A stretch of DNA of 64,000 nucleotides from Citrobacter portucalensis (GTDB lineage Bacteria; Pseudomonadota; Gammaproteobacteria; Enterobacterales; Enterobacteriaceae). Below, piece after piece: positions 36,633 to 47,913 of the stretch. The notes below the pieces were generated by a model. It was not told where the DNA came from, ran no database searches, and saw nothing but the letters and a program-made list of their open reading frames with translations. The DNA lies in the NCBI RefSeq assembly GCF_002042885.1, contig NZ_MVFY01000009.1, positions 154,322-218,321 of the forward strand. The letters are read 5' to 3'. How positions within the stretch are numbered: the first letter of the stretch is position 1; each line of letters opens with the position of its first letter. Position numbers and translations under genes: made by a program.

Positions 36633-38384
36633 TTATCTGATTAATTGCTCGGCTTTTGACACAATTTGTGCGCTGGATCGCGCTGTCAGATCGTAATTGT
36701 AAATATCTGTACGATACTGCGTGCGCCCATCAGGGCCGACAAATGCGGTCAGATAGTAGAGGTTGACCGGAATATTCTGGCGAATATTCACATACCGCGT
36801 ATCCCCTTGCTTCAGGGCATCCGAGATGCGCGTATCATTCCAACCCGCATCCTGTAGCAGCATATTCGCCAGCTCAGATGCCTTGTTCACACGTACGCAT
36901 CCGGAGCTTAGCGCCCGCGTATCTTTCTGGAACAGATTGTGGTTCGGCGTATCGTGCAGATAAATAGCGTCCGAACTCGGCATATTGAATTTATAGCGGC
37001 CGAGCGAGTTACGTGCACCCGGAGCCTGCTGAAAGCGGAACGGCAGATTGGACGCAGTGATGGTCGCCCAGTCAACCTGCCACGGATCTATCGTCTCTTT
37101 ACTGTTCCAGCCGCGCATTACGGTATAGCCGTGACGTTCAAGATATCCCGGATCATTCCATAACTTAGGCAGAATATCTTTACGTGCCAGCGTCGGCGGA
37201 ACGTTCCACGGTGGGTTAACGACCACGTTATTTAGCGCACTGCTCATCATCGGCGTTTTACGATCGGGACGCCCGACAATAACGCGCGAGGCCAGCACCT
37301 GATTGCCATTCTGATAATAAACCAGCGAATAGGCAGGAATGTTCACCATGATACCGGTAGACAGCTCACTCGGCAGCAGGCGCAAGCGCTGAATATTTAA
37401 CGCCAGCACGCCCGCACGCTGAGCAGGCGTCACGTTCAGCCAGTCACGCGTCGCAGGGCCAATCGCGCCATCTGCGCCAAGTCCCTGCCACGTCTGAAAA
37501 CGCTTTACCGCATCAACCAATTCACGATCGTAGGTACCACGCCCTTCTTTGCCAGACGTACTGACGGCAGGCTCCAGCATCCCGGTTCGACGCAAAATTT
37601 CACGCAGCGCGGGGATGTCATTACTCCACTCCCCCGGACGCAGCGTTGCTGTACTGGTGAGCTGTGGCCAGGGACGTGTATCGCCCACCAGCTTGAGCAG
37701 TGATTCATGCATGGCTGCATACTGCGGATGTTGAGGCGCAAGGCTGGCCACAAATGAAGTCAGTTGACCGTTATCCAGTGCGACCTGCCACTGGTTGATG
37801 ACGGAAATCGGCGGCGTCGTTAGCGCATAGGGCTTATCGCTGTAAAGCCAGCGATTACCTTTGACAGGGATGTTAGCGATAAAGTGCAGATACCCCATCA
37901 TCGCATCAGAGAGCACGATGTCTCTCGCCTGACCGGTTACTGCCGGGTCAGTCAGAAGTGCAACCCAGGTAGTGAACTGCGGCTGAAAGCCGGCAATTGC
38001 GACCTCGGCTAACTGTTGCTGAAATGCCTTTACCGCATCACGATTTTCCCACATCGGCTTCATTTCGCGTGCGGCATACAGCAGTTCCAGCTGGCTCATG
38101 TAAACCGGCGTATAACCTGCTGGCAGCTGAGAGTGTATTTCGGCGCGGGCTTTATCAACAGACACGCCTTCTGGCAGCGGTTGAATACCCGCCATGATAG
38201 CCGTCGCAGAAGATTGAACCTGCGGCTGCGATAACGCTGTTGGCTGTTCACTGACGGTCGCAGAGCTATCGCCAGGGATCATTTCAGGCTCATCGGCCTG
38301 AGCATTGAACAGTGGAGCGAATGTTACGGCCAGGCACAAACTAATTGCCGACAGCCGACGACCACACATTTTATTAAGCAACAT
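36633..38384 (-). CDS. ldtD: L,D-transpeptidase LdtD (YcbB)
   Basis: Makes 3-3 peptide cross-links in peptidoglycan and confers beta-lactam bypass when active. It has 583 residues against 615 in E. coli. Order: signal peptide (to about residue 30, NAQA), scaffold domain, peptidoglycan-binding-like domain ([24 protein letters not shown]), and YkuD catalytic domain with substrate capping loop. The catalytic motif ends SSGCVRV with Cys496 (E. coli C528). The 32-residue difference lies in a linker after [20 protein letters not shown], just before the peptidoglycan-binding-like domain. The catalytic part is intact. Confidence 0.95.
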   Translation of the reverse strand: MLLNKMCGRRLSAISLCLAVTFAPLFNAQADEPEMIPGDSSATVSEQPTALSQPQVQSSATAIMAGIQPLPEGVSVDKARAEIHSQLPAGYTPVYMSQLELLYAAREMKPMWENRDAVKAFQQQLAEVAIAGFQPQFTTWVALLTDPAVTGQARDIVLSDAMMGYLHFIANIPVKGNRWLYSDKPYALTTPPISVINQWQVALDNGQLTSFVASLAPQHPQYAAMHESLLKLVGDTRPWPQLTSTATLRPGEWSNDIPALREILRRTGMLEPAVSTSGKEGRGTYDRELVDAVKRFQTWQGLGADGAIGPATRDWLNVTPAQRAGVLALNIQRLRLLPSELSTGIMVNIPAYSLVYYQNGNQVLASRVIVGRPDRKTPMMSSALNNVVVNPPWNVPPTLARKDILPKLWNDPGYLERHGYTVMRGWNSKETIDPWQVDWATITASNLPFRFQQAPGARNSLGRYKFNMPSSDAIYLHDTPNHNLFQKDTRALSSGCVRVNKASELANMLLQDAGWNDTRISDALKQGDTRYVNIRQNIPVNLYYLTAFVGPDGRTQYRTDIYNYDLTARSSAQIVSKAEQLIR

Positions 38385-38564
38385 CCCTTGCCCCCTGTTT
38401 TCTTTATCATACTCTGAATAGCCAGGCCGTCTGTATTCCCCTTTATTCTAACGAGGGTCGGACCTGTAAAACGCCAATACAAACTGAAGTATGACGAGCA
38501 AGCCTGTGACGCGTTAGGCTCACCTTTAGTATATAAACATCAAAAACTTTTTGCCTAACCTAAT

Positions 38565-38579
38565 GTAAAGAAGTCTAAA
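38565..38579 (+). promoter_or_regulatory. Possible CpxR box upstream of ldtD
   Basis: GTAAAGAAGTCTAAA resembles the CpxR consensus GTAAA-N5-GTAAA with one mismatch. It lies about 180 bp before ldtD, which is a known Cpx target in E. coli. Orientation and distance make this only a candidate. Confidence 0.35.
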
Positions 38580-38610
38580 GAAATTACACCAGGCATGAAG
38601 TCTTTTCGGA

Positions 38611-38640
38611 AAAAAATAAGGCGGCCATGTAGCCGCCTTT
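38611..38640 (-). terminator. mukB operon terminator
   Basis: On the minus strand AAGGCGGC-TACATG-GCCGCCTT is followed by ATTTTTT. It ends the cmoM-mukFEB operon 12 bp after the mukB stop. Confidence 0.93.
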
Positions 38641-38651
38641 ATACTTATTAC

Positions 38652-41600
38652 TTAGCTTGCCTGCGAGGAGGCATCTTCAGTCCCCGGCAGCGGTTCCGGT
38701 AACTGAGGCGCAAATCCGCGCAGCCCCACCACGTGAACGTGTTCGGTGTTCTGGAAGACTTTACGCACCAGTTTGTAGGTGGTGCCTTTCTCTGGGCTGA
38801 TGTTTTCCGGCGCAGCGATAATCAGCTGCATCTGCAAACGCTCACACAGCTCAAACAAGGTCGCAATAGAACGCGCATCGAGTCGTGCAGCTTCATCAAG
38901 GAACAGCAGTCGGCAAGGAGAGATATCTTTCCCGCGCAATCTGCGGCCTTCATCTTCCCAGCTTTGCACCACCATCACCAGAATAGACATCCCGGTCCCG
39001 ATCGCTTCACCCGTTGACAACGCACCAGACTCAGCACGCAGCCAGCCGTCAGAGCCACGGTTAACCTCAACTTCCATTTCCAGATAGTTACGATAATCCA
39101 GCAGCTCTTCACCAATGGTTTGCGGCGTGCGTTGCCCCATGTCTATCTGCGGATTCAGACGCTGATACAGCTTCGCCAGCGCTTCTGAGAAGGTCAGGCG
39201 ATTGCTGTTAAACAGATCCTGATGCTGTTCATGCTGCTCTGAAAGTACGTCCAGCAAGGTAGCATGTGTTTCACGCACATTGACGTTCAGGCGAACGCTG
39301 TTGACCTGGCCAAACGACACGCTTTGCAGCCCCTGGTTCAGCATGCGAATACGGTTCTGTTCACGCTGAATGGTCTTACGAATAATATTCGCCACGCTGC
39401 GTGAGCTGATCGCCAGCTTCTGTTCACGTGAGGTTAACTCTTCCGTCAGACGGCTCAGCTCAATCTCCATCTGTTCAATGGCTTCCACCGGATCATCGGT
39501 ACGAATAATATCCTGGCGAATACGTTCACGCAGATGCTGGTAAACCGCGACGAAGAACTGAATTTTGCGCTCTGGACGTTTTGGATCTTCAGACAGACGC
39601 AACACATCGCGCAGGTGCTCGTTATCCGCAACCGCCAGACGTAGCGCACCGAGCGCCTTATCCGACATCGAACGCAGTTCGTCACCGGAAAGATAGGCCA
39701 ACTCGCGGCGGTGAAGACGACGTTCCACACCGTTATCTTTCACCATCCGCATGACTGCACACCAGCCGGCTTTGGCGGTGACTACCTGCTCGCGCATTTC
39801 ATGATAATCACGTTCCAGCTTGCGCAGTCTGCGGGTCAGGTTTTCCATCTCCGCTTCGCAGAAGGTCAGTGCTTTCTCAAGTTGGTTGCGGCGTGCACGG
39901 TTGTTGCTGAGCTGCGCATGCAGTTCGTCACGGCGGATACGCGCGCGCTCTTCGGCACCGCTGTCCGCACGAACGCCGATATCCTGCAGTTCACGTTGTA
40001 AATCGTTAAGCAGCTCTTTTTTGGTGTCAAAAGAGCTTTTCAGCGATGCCATGACCTGGTTGTACTGGCTTAACTGTGCGGCGTGGCTGCGCAGCGCTTC
40101 ACGAGCGCGGGTACGTTCGGCTTCCGCCTGTTCCAGGCGTTCACGCAATTTTTCGTTCAGATCGCTATTGCCGCTCAGCATTTCGGCTGAGTCGGAATAA
40201 CTAAAGTGCGCCCGACGCTGTACGACTTCGGTCAGCGCAAAAGCCTGCTGACGCGCATCGCGCTGCATCTGCTGGGAGTACGAATAGTCTTCCTTCAGCT
40301 GTTCAAACTGCTCAGGGTCATTTTGCAGAACCGAAACGATAGGTTCCAGTTTCGCCAACTGATTGCCATGTTGCTGTACAAAACGCGCGGCTTCCTGAGC
40401 TTCATCCAGACGCTCGCGAATTTCGTCTACGCGATCGGCTAGCGTATCATCTGCCAGCAGATTCAAGCGCGGCAGCAGGCGGTTCAGCGCAGAGACACCC
40501 TCTTTCGCCTGTTCAAACTGCATACGGCTTTGCTGGTTATCATTTTCATGATTGGTCAGCGCACGTTCCAGTTCAACGCGACGGCTATTCAGTTGGCGAA
40601 TTTCCGCTTCTGGATCGGCTTCAAACGCCACCGACAGATGGCTGCCGATAAAGCGACTGAACGCCTGATGCAGACGTTGGGTTTTCTGGACGTCAAAGGA
40701 GAGCGTGGCGAAACGTTCAGACAGCCCTTCACGCTCGGCATGCAGGGTTTCGATACGGCTTTCACGTGCTGCACGCCCAAAAATAGGCACCGTCGGGAAG
40801 CGAGAATAACGCCACTGACGCTCGGCAGTTTTCACCACCACCGCATTTTCCAGTTCATCAACGCTGAAGACGCTGTCATCAAACGACTGCGGATCCCCTT
40901 CGATGAAATAGAGATCTTCCGGGCAATCCGTCAGCCCTTCAAGCTGTTCGGTAATCAGCGACAGATCCGGTACCACAATGGCATGACGCGAAGGACCGTA
41001 TAGCGCAGAGAAGTACGGTGCATCTTCAAGGCTAACGTCATCATAAATTTCTGACAGCAGTACGCCGCCAAAGCGTTCCGCCAGCGCGTTCAGACGCTGA
41101 TCTTCCGCCCCGCCCGGCTGACTTAAACGTTCAATCTCTTCATCAACGGCATTTTTACGTGCACCGACTTCATCACGCTCAACAATGGCCTCACGCTCGC
41201 GCTCCAGCAATTGTTGCAGATACTCGGTCACGTCCTGGCTGGAGGTAAACTCTTCGCCACACTGCTCGCTAAGCTGATTCAGGCTATTTTGCGCAGCCAG
41301 CCAGACAGGTGCCCGCTTCATCAAATGCTGAATACGGGATTGTAGTTGTTCCTGCTCCTGACGCAGCGTCATACGCTGTTCGCTGGCAGACGAGACGCTG
41401 TCCGACAAGGCGGCGATGCGTGCTTCCAGCTCCTGGTGCAGCGCTTCCAGCTCATCAATATCGAACTGTTTACCCTGACGCTTGCAGAATTCGGCCAGCA
41501 GACGCTCGGCATCCTGCTGTTCGCGCAGACGCTGCTCCAGTTCGCTCAGTCGCATACGCAACGGCTGAACCTGTTCCGCCAGATGGCGCTGTTCCACACC

Positions 41601-43112
41601 TTCGCGCAGCAGTTCACGTGCCACGCTCCAGGCTTCACCGCGCGCCAGCGGGCCGTTGATAGCCGCCACCAGCTGATAAGCCTGTTCGAACTGGCTATGC
41701 GCGGTTTGCGCCACGCTCATTTTTTGTTCTAGCGTCAGCAGCTTTTCAGTGGCTTCCTGCTCTTTGGCCTGGAAAGTCTCCAGCCATTCGGCGGCGCTGT
41801 CGGCTGTCAGGTCCGGTAAGTGGCAGAGCTCTTTCGCCCGGTTTAGGGCCTGGATCGCCTGAGTATACTGGATGGCTCGCGTTTGCTGGACGTCCAGCGC
41901 TTGCTGGTAATCGGCAAGCTGGCTTTTCAGCTCATCCACTTCCAGCTCAGCGGCTTCTGCGCGGGCTTCGTTTTCATCCTGGCGGTCAACGGCTTCCGCG
42001 ACCACCTCGTTTTGTTCTTCAAGACGGACCTGCAATTCTTCGAGATCCGCCTCGTAGCGTTCAATTTTTTCCTGCTGACGCAGCGCGGTTTGCACCAGAT
42101 TCAGGTGATCGCTCGCGGCCTGGTAATCAGCTTCCAGATCGCCTTCCGCACCGTTGTGTTCACCCAGTTCACGCGCCATATCCACGTGTTTGTACTGCTC
42201 TGCCGCCAGCTGCTTGCGCGAGGTATACAGTTCACGACGATATTCCAGTGCTTTATCCAGATGGATGCGACGTTCATTGGCGTGGCGCATATAATCTGCG
42301 GCCACATAGTTGGTCGCTTCACTGATTAAATGCTTAAACAGGTCGCGGTCAGACTGGGTTACGCGAATCGCTTCCAGCGTCATACGGTTTTCACGCAGCG
42401 CGGCTTCCATATCCTGGAACGCTTTACGTACGCCGCTGTTTTCCGGCAGCAGGTAGTCACGCAGTGAACGGGTAATGGCGCTGGAGATCCCGCCGTACAG
42501 CGAGGCTTCAATCAGACGGTAGAATTTACTACGATCGGACGCAGAGCGCAGACGACGGGCAATGATGCCCAGATCGAACATCAATGAGTGATAATCGGTT
42601 ATTGAGTTGAACTGCTTAAACTGCACGCCTTCCATCTCATCAAGCTTCTCTTTCAGCTCAGGTAGAGACAGTACGCGCGCCTGGCGTTCGTTCAGCGTTT
42701 CCGTCACCAGTTGGGTTGGCTGTACCGACATCGGCAGCCCCTGAATGGCAAACGGTTTGATATCCACTTTGCGATCGCGACCAGCAACCTGTTGCAGACG
42801 CACACCCACGACCACGCGCTGATGACGCGAATTAAGGACGTCGAGCATTGAATAACAAACCCCTGCTTTCAGCTTACCGTGCAGGCCTTTATCACGTGAA
42901 CCGCTGGTTGCACCGGCTTCGGTGGTGTTACGGAAATGCAGCAGGGTTAAGTCCGGAATGAGCGCCGTAACAAATGCCGCCATGGTGGTGGATTTACCCG
43001 CACCGTTACCACCGGACAGCGTGGTGACCAGCTCATCGAGATCAAACGTACGGGCAAAAAAACCATTCCAGTTAATCAGCGTAAGTGAGCGAAATTTACC
43101 GCGTTCAATCAT
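38652..43112 (-). CDS. mukB: Condensin subunit MukB (SMC-like)
   Basis: ATPase that compacts and segregates the chromosome and binds topoisomerase IV. It has 1486 residues, equal to E. coli. The N-terminal head has Walker [10 protein letters not shown] (34-42). Two long coiled-coil arms (about 340-650 and 780-1100) flank a hinge (about 650-780). The C-terminal head has the signature ALSTGEAIG and Walker [12 protein letters not shown]. Its start overlaps the mukE stop by 1 nt (TAATG), so translation is coupled. MatP, which excludes it from Ter, is in the same window. Confidence 0.98.
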   Translation of the reverse strand: MIERGKFRSLTLINWNGFFARTFDLDELVTTLSGGNGAGKSTTMAAFVTALIPDLTLLHFRNTTEAGATSGSRDKGLHGKLKAGVCYSMLDVLNSRHQRVVVGVRLQQVAGRDRKVDIKPFAIQGLPMSVQPTQLVTETLNERQARVLSLPELKEKLDEMEGVQFKQFNSITDYHSLMFDLGIIARRLRSASDRSKFYRLIEASLYGGISSAITRSLRDYLLPENSGVRKAFQDMEAALRENRMTLEAIRVTQSDRDLFKHLISEATNYVAADYMRHANERRIHLDKALEYRRELYTSRKQLAAEQYKHVDMARELGEHNGAEGDLEADYQAASDHLNLVQTALRQQEKIERYEADLEELQVRLEEQNEVVAEAVDRQDENEARAEAAELEVDELKSQLADYQQALDVQQTRAIQYTQAIQALNRAKELCHLPDLTADSAAEWLETFQAKEQEATEKLLTLEQKMSVAQTAHSQFEQAYQLVAAINGPLARGEAWSVARELLREGVEQRHLAEQVQPLRMRLSELEQRLREQQDAERLLAEFCKRQGKQFDIDELEALHQELEARIAALSDSVSSASEQRMTLRQEQEQLQSRIQHLMKRAPVWLAAQNSLNQLSEQCGEEFTSSQDVTEYLQQLLEREREAIVERDEVGARKNAVDEEIERLSQPGGAEDQRLNALAERFGGVLLSEIYDDVSLEDAPYFSALYGPSRHAIVVPDLSLITEQLEGLTDCPEDLYFIEGDPQSFDDSVFSVDELENAVVVKTAERQWRYSRFPTVPIFGRAARESRIETLHAEREGLSERFATLSFDVQKTQRLHQAFSRFIGSHLSVAFEADPEAEIRQLNSRRVELERALTNHENDNQQSRMQFEQAKEGVSALNRLLPRLNLLADDTLADRVDEIRERLDEAQEAARFVQQHGNQLAKLEPIVSVLQNDPEQFEQLKEDYSYSQQMQRDARQQAFALTEVVQRRAHFSYSDSAEMLSGNSDLNEKLRERLEQAEAERTRAREALRSHAAQLSQYNQVMASLKSSFDTKKELLNDLQRELQDIGVRADSGAEERARIRRDELHAQLSNNRARRNQLEKALTFCEAEMENLTRRLRKLERDYHEMREQVVTAKAGWCAVMRMVKDNGVERRLHRRELAYLSGDELRSMSDKALGALRLAVADNEHLRDVLRLSEDPKRPERKIQFFVAVYQHLRERIRQDIIRTDDPVEAIEQMEIELSRLTEELTSREQKLAISSRSVANIIRKTIQREQNRIRMLNQGLQSVSFGQVNSVRLNVNVRETHATLLDVLSEQHEQHQDLFNSNRLTFSEALAKLYQRLNPQIDMGQRTPQTIGEELLDYRNYLEMEVEVNRGSDGWLRAESGALSTGEAIGTGMSILVMVVQSWEDEGRRLRGKDISPCRLLFLDEAARLDARSIATLFELCERLQMQLIIAAPENISPEKGTTYKLVRKVFQNTEHVHVVGLRGFAPQLPEPLPGTEDASSQAS

Positions 43113-43816
43113 TATTCTTCTTCTCCACTGTCCGGCTGATTCTCTTCGGGCTCATCGTTGAGCTGCAGACGGTTCTCGACCGCCATCGCTTCACCATCAC
43201 GAATTAAGCGACGCTGTGCTTCACGCGGATCGTCACCGCTACGCACATCCGCACCAAAGCGGAAGACAGATTCCGTAATACGGAATTTGCTGCTGTCGTG
43301 GCCCAGAAACCACACCATGCCTAAGCGGCGCAAGCGGTTGAGCGAAGAACGCACTTTTTCCTGTAGCTTCTGGCGGTCAACGTCAGAACCGGTTGAACGG
43401 TTGTTCACCAGCTTCAGTAACTTCGCTTCATCTGCCAGCGTTAGCAGCTCGTCGTACAGCTCTTGCTGGGTAAAAATCCCTTCGTTCGCCAGGCGTTCCG
43501 GGCTGAGATAGAGATAGCAAAGAATTTTACCCACCATCATGTCCAGTTCAGACAGGACCGAACGCGGAATGAGCGTCGTTGAACGCGGACGAAGGTAGAA
43601 GAACCCTTCCGGCGCACGGATCAATTCCACGTTATAGCGGCTGTAAAACTCTTCAAAATATTCCTGAAAATCCATCAGGAAGGCATGATTATCCAGTTCA
43701 TCCAGACCGATATGGCGGCCCGAACGTAAGGCACTATCCAGTGCCGGAAATAACGGATTCGCCAGCGCCTGCGCCAGCTTTACCGGCATCACTTGTTCAA
43801 TATTTGTCAATGACAT
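43112..43816 (-). CDS. mukE: Condensin subunit MukE
   Basis: Winged-helix kite-type subunit of MukBEF that joins MukF to MukB. It has 234 residues from [13 protein letters not shown]. coli length, with an acidic tail (DSGEEE). The frame extends 9 codons upstream, inside mukF. The chosen start already overlaps the mukF 3' end by 20 nt. No promoter room exists between the genes, which supports operon expression. Confidence 0.96.
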   Translation of the reverse strand: MSLTNIEQVMPVKLAQALANPLFPALDSALRSGRHIGLDELDNHAFLMDFQEYFEEFYSRYNVELIRAPEGFFYLRPRSTTLIPRSVLSELDMMVGKILCYLYLSPERLANEGIFTQQELYDELLTLADEAKLLKLVNNRSTGSDVDRQKLQEKVRSSLNRLRRLGMVWFLGHDSSKFRITESVFRFGADVRSGDDPREAQRRLIRDGEAMAVENRLQLNDEPEENQPDSGEEE

Positions 43817-45119
43817 GCGCCTGTACCTTGGCTCCGTAATCATTAATCGGCTGCCATTTGGCTGGCAGTCCGGTGAAGTCTGCTTGCGCTACGCCAAGGC
43901 GTACCGCCTGATCGATAACAATACGCGCGACGTCGAAATGACGCGCACGTGGGTATTGCGCCAGATACTCGCGCACTACCAAGCCGAGATCCAGTGGTGT
44001 TTGTCTGGATTTGTAGATAGCCAGCTGTTCTTCGATGATCGCCGCCAGCTGCTCACGGATCTCGTTAAATTCTTCATATTCCAGGTCTTCCGGAAGTTCA
44101 CCGGTGACCTCTTCGTCACGCAGCACCATCTCCTCGTCACGCATATCCAGCAGACGATCGGCGTTGGCATAGGTCAGCGCCCATGGGTCGTCAAAGTAGG
44201 TCTGCACGGACTGACGCAGACGCTGGGCGAAGACGCGGTTTTTATCCATGTCGATCGCGGTACGGATAAATTTATGCACGTGACGATCGTAGCCGATCCA
44301 CAAGTCAATTGACTGCTGGCCCCAGCTAATAATGCGGTCGAGCTTGCTTTGTAAATCAAACACCAGCCGATCGACAAAATGCAAATCGTCATGCGTCATC
44401 GTGGCGTCCTGGATGCGTAACAGGTTAGCCTGCAGCTTATCCCCTGCCGCTTCCAGCGTATCTTGCAGCTCACGCAGCGTACCAGATGTTTCAGACAGCA
44501 GCATTTCACAGCTGGAAATCGCCGCCCGCCAGTCTTTGTTTAGCAACTGTGCGATGTCGTCTTTTACCTGCTGCTGCTGTTCATCCATGATGCGCTGGGT
44601 CAGATCGATACTGTCGAAAATCTCCGCCACCGAGTATTTCAATGGCGCATAGACGTTGCGATGCCAGTGGAACTCATCACCACCTTCCGCTGCCGCATCC
44701 GCCGCGCGCTTCAGTTCGCCTGCCACAATTGACAGCTGCATAGAAAGACGCAGCGTAGAGAATTCGCGCTGACGAATATAGTAATCTGTGATGCCAATCC
44801 CGAGCGGCGTTAAACGGTAAATGGCGTTGCCTTCAGCCTGCTCGCTGGTAAAGCGGTTCAGCAGACGTTGACGCACCATATCGTTGATCGCGTTGTTGGC
44901 GCGGACGCCGATGGTTTCGCTGGTTTGCTCAAACGCATCACTCACATGGCGGAACGCATCCACCAGTTCACCTTCACTCATCTCACCGTCAAGTCGCTCA
45001 CCGTTCAACGTGGCGACCGCCAGCAGGAACGAAAGTCTGTCTACCGGCAGAGAGATGGAGAAGTCATTTTTTCTGGCCCAGGCAACCAGTTCGGGGACTG
45101 TCTGGGAAAATTCACTCAT
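43797..45119 (-). CDS. mukF: Condensin kleisin subunit MukF
   Basis: Kleisin that bridges MukB heads and dimerises through its N-terminal winged-helix domain. It has 440 residues, E. coli length: N-terminal domain (1-115), helical middle region (about 120-290) and C-terminal winged-helix (about 330-440). An acidic stretch [17 protein letters not shown] lies near residue 320. It overlaps cmoM upstream by 8 nt and mukE downstream by 20 nt. Confidence 0.97.
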   Translation of the reverse strand: MSEFSQTVPELVAWARKNDFSISLPVDRLSFLLAVATLNGERLDGEMSEGELVDAFRHVSDAFEQTSETIGVRANNAINDMVRQRLLNRFTSEQAEGNAIYRLTPLGIGITDYYIRQREFSTLRLSMQLSIVAGELKRAADAAAEGGDEFHWHRNVYAPLKYSVAEIFDSIDLTQRIMDEQQQQVKDDIAQLLNKDWRAAISSCEMLLSETSGTLRELQDTLEAAGDKLQANLLRIQDATMTHDDLHFVDRLVFDLQSKLDRIISWGQQSIDLWIGYDRHVHKFIRTAIDMDKNRVFAQRLRQSVQTYFDDPWALTYANADRLLDMRDEEMVLRDEEVTGELPEDLEYEEFNEIREQLAAIIEEQLAIYKSRQTPLDLGLVVREYLAQYPRARHFDVARIVIDQAVRLGVAQADFTGLPAKWQPINDYGAKVQAHVIDKY

Positions 45120-45915
45120 AGGTTATCCTTGCATCTGCGGCTCGGGCCGGACGTTTAATCGCGGTGACATGAATATAGCGCCCAAGGCTGATATACGGTT
45201 CCTGGCGGCAATAACGTGTTTCTATTTCTGTTAAAGCATCAAAACAGTCATGCTGTTTTTGTTTATCACGCAGATAATCATGAAACACCCTCACGCCCGT
45301 TTTACCGGTTATCTCCCAGCCAATCTCCTCCAGCCAGCCATAGACCTGCTGAGGGTCGCGCGGAAAATCGGGAGACAACGTGCGCCGTTTCTTTTTATAC
45401 ATTCCCTGCTGTACATAGCCGAAATTACCGACCAACACATTACGCATCAACAGACCGTTTGCATTGTAGAACATCAGCGATAAAGCACCGCCCGGGCGTA
45501 ACATCGACCACAATGTTTTTAAGACGGCTTGCGGATCGGCCACCCATTCCAGCACAGCATGAAACAATATCAGATCAACCTGAGAATCCAAATGCTGTGG
45601 GATGTCCTGAGCGGCACAATGTATAAAATGCATGTTGTCGCTCACACCTTGCTCTTCTGCCGCCCTTTGCGCTCGCGCCACCATCTCAGCAGAAAGATCG
45701 CACAAGGTGACGTGATGGCCCCGCTGCGCCATCAGAATGGCTGTCTGTCCTTCTCCGCCACCCGCATCAAGCACACGCAACGTTTGGCCCGCGTAGTCGG
45801 CAAGAAGTTTGTCCAGATCCTGCCAGAGGATCGTCTGACGAAGCTGACCTTTGGTGGTGCCGTAAATGTTACGGGAAAACTTCTCTGCAATGTCATCAAA
45901 ATTGCGATCCCGCAT
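45112..45915 (-). CDS. cmoM: tRNA 5-carboxymethoxyuridine methyltransferase CmoM (SmtA)
   Basis: SAM-dependent enzyme that methylates cmo5U34 in certain tRNAs to mcmo5U. It has 267 residues from [13 protein letters not shown] (E. coli 261). The Rossmann SAM-binding motif is [12 protein letters not shown] (near 49-60). The C-terminus ([13 protein letters not shown]) is longer and different from E. coli, reaching 8 nt into mukF. It is first in the operon with mukFEB; a functional link to condensin is not obvious. Confidence 0.95.
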   Translation of the reverse strand: MRDRNFDDIAEKFSRNIYGTTKGQLRQTILWQDLDKLLADYAGQTLRVLDAGGGEGQTAILMAQRGHHVTLCDLSAEMVARAQRAAEEQGVSDNMHFIHCAAQDIPQHLDSQVDLILFHAVLEWVADPQAVLKTLWSMLRPGGALSLMFYNANGLLMRNVLVGNFGYVQQGMYKKKRRTLSPDFPRDPQQVYGWLEEIGWEITGKTGVRVFHDYLRDKQKQHDCFDALTEIETRYCRQEPYISLGRYIHVTAIKRPARAADARITYE

Positions 45916-46050
45916 CGGGCTCTCCACATGCTGGCTTTAGGGTGACTAAGTAAAACCGCTATTTTGTCACACCCACGCCGAGAATGAACCTTCCTGGTGT
46001 AATATCCCTGCTGATCCCCTGCTGTATGGTTAAAAAAGGAACCAAAAAGG

Positions 46051-46815
46051 ATGCTTTTTACGCTGAAGAAAGTGATTGGCGGTATGATGCTGCCACTTCC
46101 GCTAATGCTCATTATCATGGGTATAGGCCTGGCGCTGCTCTGGTTTAGCCGCTTTCAAAAAACAGGGAAAGTGTGCATTAGCCTGAGTTGGCTGGCACTG
46201 TTACTTCTAAGCTTGCAGCCCGTCGCCGACAGTCTGCTGAAACCGATTGAGGATAGCTATCCAACCTGGCAGGATACACAAAAAGTGGAATACATTGTGG
46301 TGCTGGGCGGAGGGTATACCTGGAATCCACAGTGGGCGCCGAGTTCAAACCTGATCAGCAACAGTCTTCCGCGTCTGAATGAAGGTATTCGCCTCTGGCG
46401 TGCTAACCCGGGATCGAAGCTTATCTTTACCGGCGCTGCGGCAAAGAGCAATAACGTCAGTACTGCAGAAGCGGGAGCCCGCGTAGCGCAGTCACTGGGT
46501 GTGCCGCCCGGTGATATCATCACGCTGGATAAACCTAAAGACACCGAAGAAGAAGCAACAGCGGTTAAGCAGGCCATCGGCAGCGCGCCGTTCTTGCTGG
46601 TGACCTCCGCATCGCACTTACCGCGAGCAATGATTTTCTTCCAACAAGCCGGACTACATCCGTTGCCCGCGCCAGCCAACCAGTTAGCGATTGACTCACC
46701 GCTTAATCCGTGGGAGCGCGCGATCCCCTCTCCCGTCTGGTTGATGCATAGCGATCGTGCTGGTTACGAAACGTTGGGGCGAATCTGGCAGTGGCTAAAG
46801 GGATCGGAACATTGA
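46051..46815 (+). CDS. elyC: Envelope biogenesis factor ElyC
   Basis: DUF218 inner-membrane protein needed for normal peptidoglycan assembly at low temperature in E. coli. It has 254 residues against 259. Two N-terminal transmembrane segments (about 10-32 and 38-58) precede a periplasmic DUF218 domain with VVLGGGYTW, the SKLIFTGAAAKSNN segment and VTSASHLPRA. The C-terminus ends KGSEH, five residues short of E. coli, with a REP pair starting 10 bp after the stop. It is divergent from cmoM. Confidence 0.95.
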   Translation: MLFTLKKVIGGMMLPLPLMLIIMGIGLALLWFSRFQKTGKVCISLSWLALLLLSLQPVADSLLKPIEDSYPTWQDTQKVEYIVVLGGGYTWNPQWAPSSNLISNSLPRLNEGIRLWRANPGSKLIFTGAAAKSNNVSTAEAGARVAQSLGVPPGDIITLDKPKDTEEEATAVKQAIGSAPFLLVTSASHLPRAMIFFQQAGLHPLPAPANQLAIDSPLNPWERAIPSPVWLMHSDRAGYETLGRIWQWLKGSEH

Positions 46816-46825
46816 CAGGAATGTT

Positions 46826-46914
46826 GCCTGATAGCGACACTAACGCGTCTTATCAGGCCTACGTGTTCAGCGCAGAATTGTAGGCCGGATAAGGCGTTCA
46901 CATGTTCATCAGGC
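46826..46914. repeat. Inverted pair of REP elements (BIME) between elyC and ycbJ
   Basis: A degenerate REP (GCCTGATAGCGACACTAACG, then TTATCAGGCCTAC) is followed after about 17 bp by a second in inverse orientation (GTAGGCCGGATAAGGCGTTC, then ATCAGGC). The last bases include the ycbJ stop codon (46909-46911). It lies between convergent elyC and ycbJ. Confidence 0.85.
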
Positions 46915-47802
46915 GAGCCACGGCAGCAGTGATTTCGTGGCCAGGTCAAAGTTAGATCGATTAAAACGTCCGGTGTTGACCAGTTGCGCCACCTCATCCC
47001 ATAACACATACAGCCAGCGCCGCCAGATGAAGGACTCCGCCACGGGCGCGCGTTGCAGGTATTGCCAAAGCAGACTTTCCGCCAGCGCGTTATCCATTAA
47101 ACGGAACAATTCATACTCTCTGGGTGCCCACAGCATCAATCCCGGTCCGACCATCGCCAGAAGCTGATCGCTACGGGCGTCTTTGAGCATGCTACGTAAA
47201 CTAAAATTACCGTGGATCAGCACGCAGTTATCATTGAATCCTTCAAATAAAGCGGGCAAACACTCACGGGTACGAAACAGGATCCGCTTATCCTGCATCG
47301 TCAGCCCGGTATTGTTGAACTGATTTAACGTGGTCCACAACACTTCAACACGCTGACGATACCAGGATGGCCAGATATTCTCTTGCGTGTTATCCACCAT
47401 TCCCACGCAGCCACGGCTATCCTGCCGATGCCATGACAGCAGACCTTCTACGATCTGATCTTTTAAATGCTCCCAGCGTTCGGGCGTTCGGGCTGGCGCT
47501 TCCACCGGCACGCCACGTAAACGCTCAAGCAGTAGCACATCGGGACCGGGATGCTCCTCGTGGGTTAAGACCCCATAAATGACGGGCATTCGCACCGTAC
47601 CACTGCGCGCCAACATGGAGGTTTTCCATGCCAGCTGCTGCGCCATACCTGGCGTGGTGAAACTTCTCGCCATCAGCGGCATCGGATTTCCCTGGCTGTC
47701 GTACAGTGACCACAGGGCCGTATCCACTTTTTCATTCACGCATTCTATACGACTGAGTTTTTCGCCCAGCAGGTGGCTGAGTTCGGCACGCAACTGTTCC
47801 AT
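46909..47802 (-). CDS. ycbJ: YcbJ, putative phosphotransferase-like protein
   Basis: A 297-residue soluble protein, E. coli length, of unknown function. It resembles the aminoglycoside phosphotransferase/protein-kinase-like fold: VLIHGNFSLRSML (near 200) is a degenerate form of the catalytic HGD..N loop, with Asn in place of the usual Asp, so activity is doubtful. Its 3' end borders a REP. It is convergent with elyC and a separate unit from kdsB. Confidence 0.9.
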   Translation of the reverse strand: MEQLRAELSHLLGEKLSRIECVNEKVDTALWSLYDSQGNPMPLMARSFTTPGMAQQLAWKTSMLARSGTVRMPVIYGVLTHEEHPGPDVLLLERLRGVPVEAPARTPERWEHLKDQIVEGLLSWHRQDSRGCVGMVDNTQENIWPSWYRQRVEVLWTTLNQFNNTGLTMQDKRILFRTRECLPALFEGFNDNCVLIHGNFSLRSMLKDARSDQLLAMVGPGLMLWAPREYELFRLMDNALAESLLWQYLQRAPVAESFIWRRWLYVLWDEVAQLVNTGRFNRSNFDLATKSLLPWLA

Positions 47803-47913
47803 TTCAGATTGCCCTCATAAATGCTACTGCTTTCATAATGAGCGTCGTGCAGACAGATGTCACCCGGATGAGATCAATTGATGAAAAGAAAAGTGGAGGG
47901 AAAGCGCAACGAT

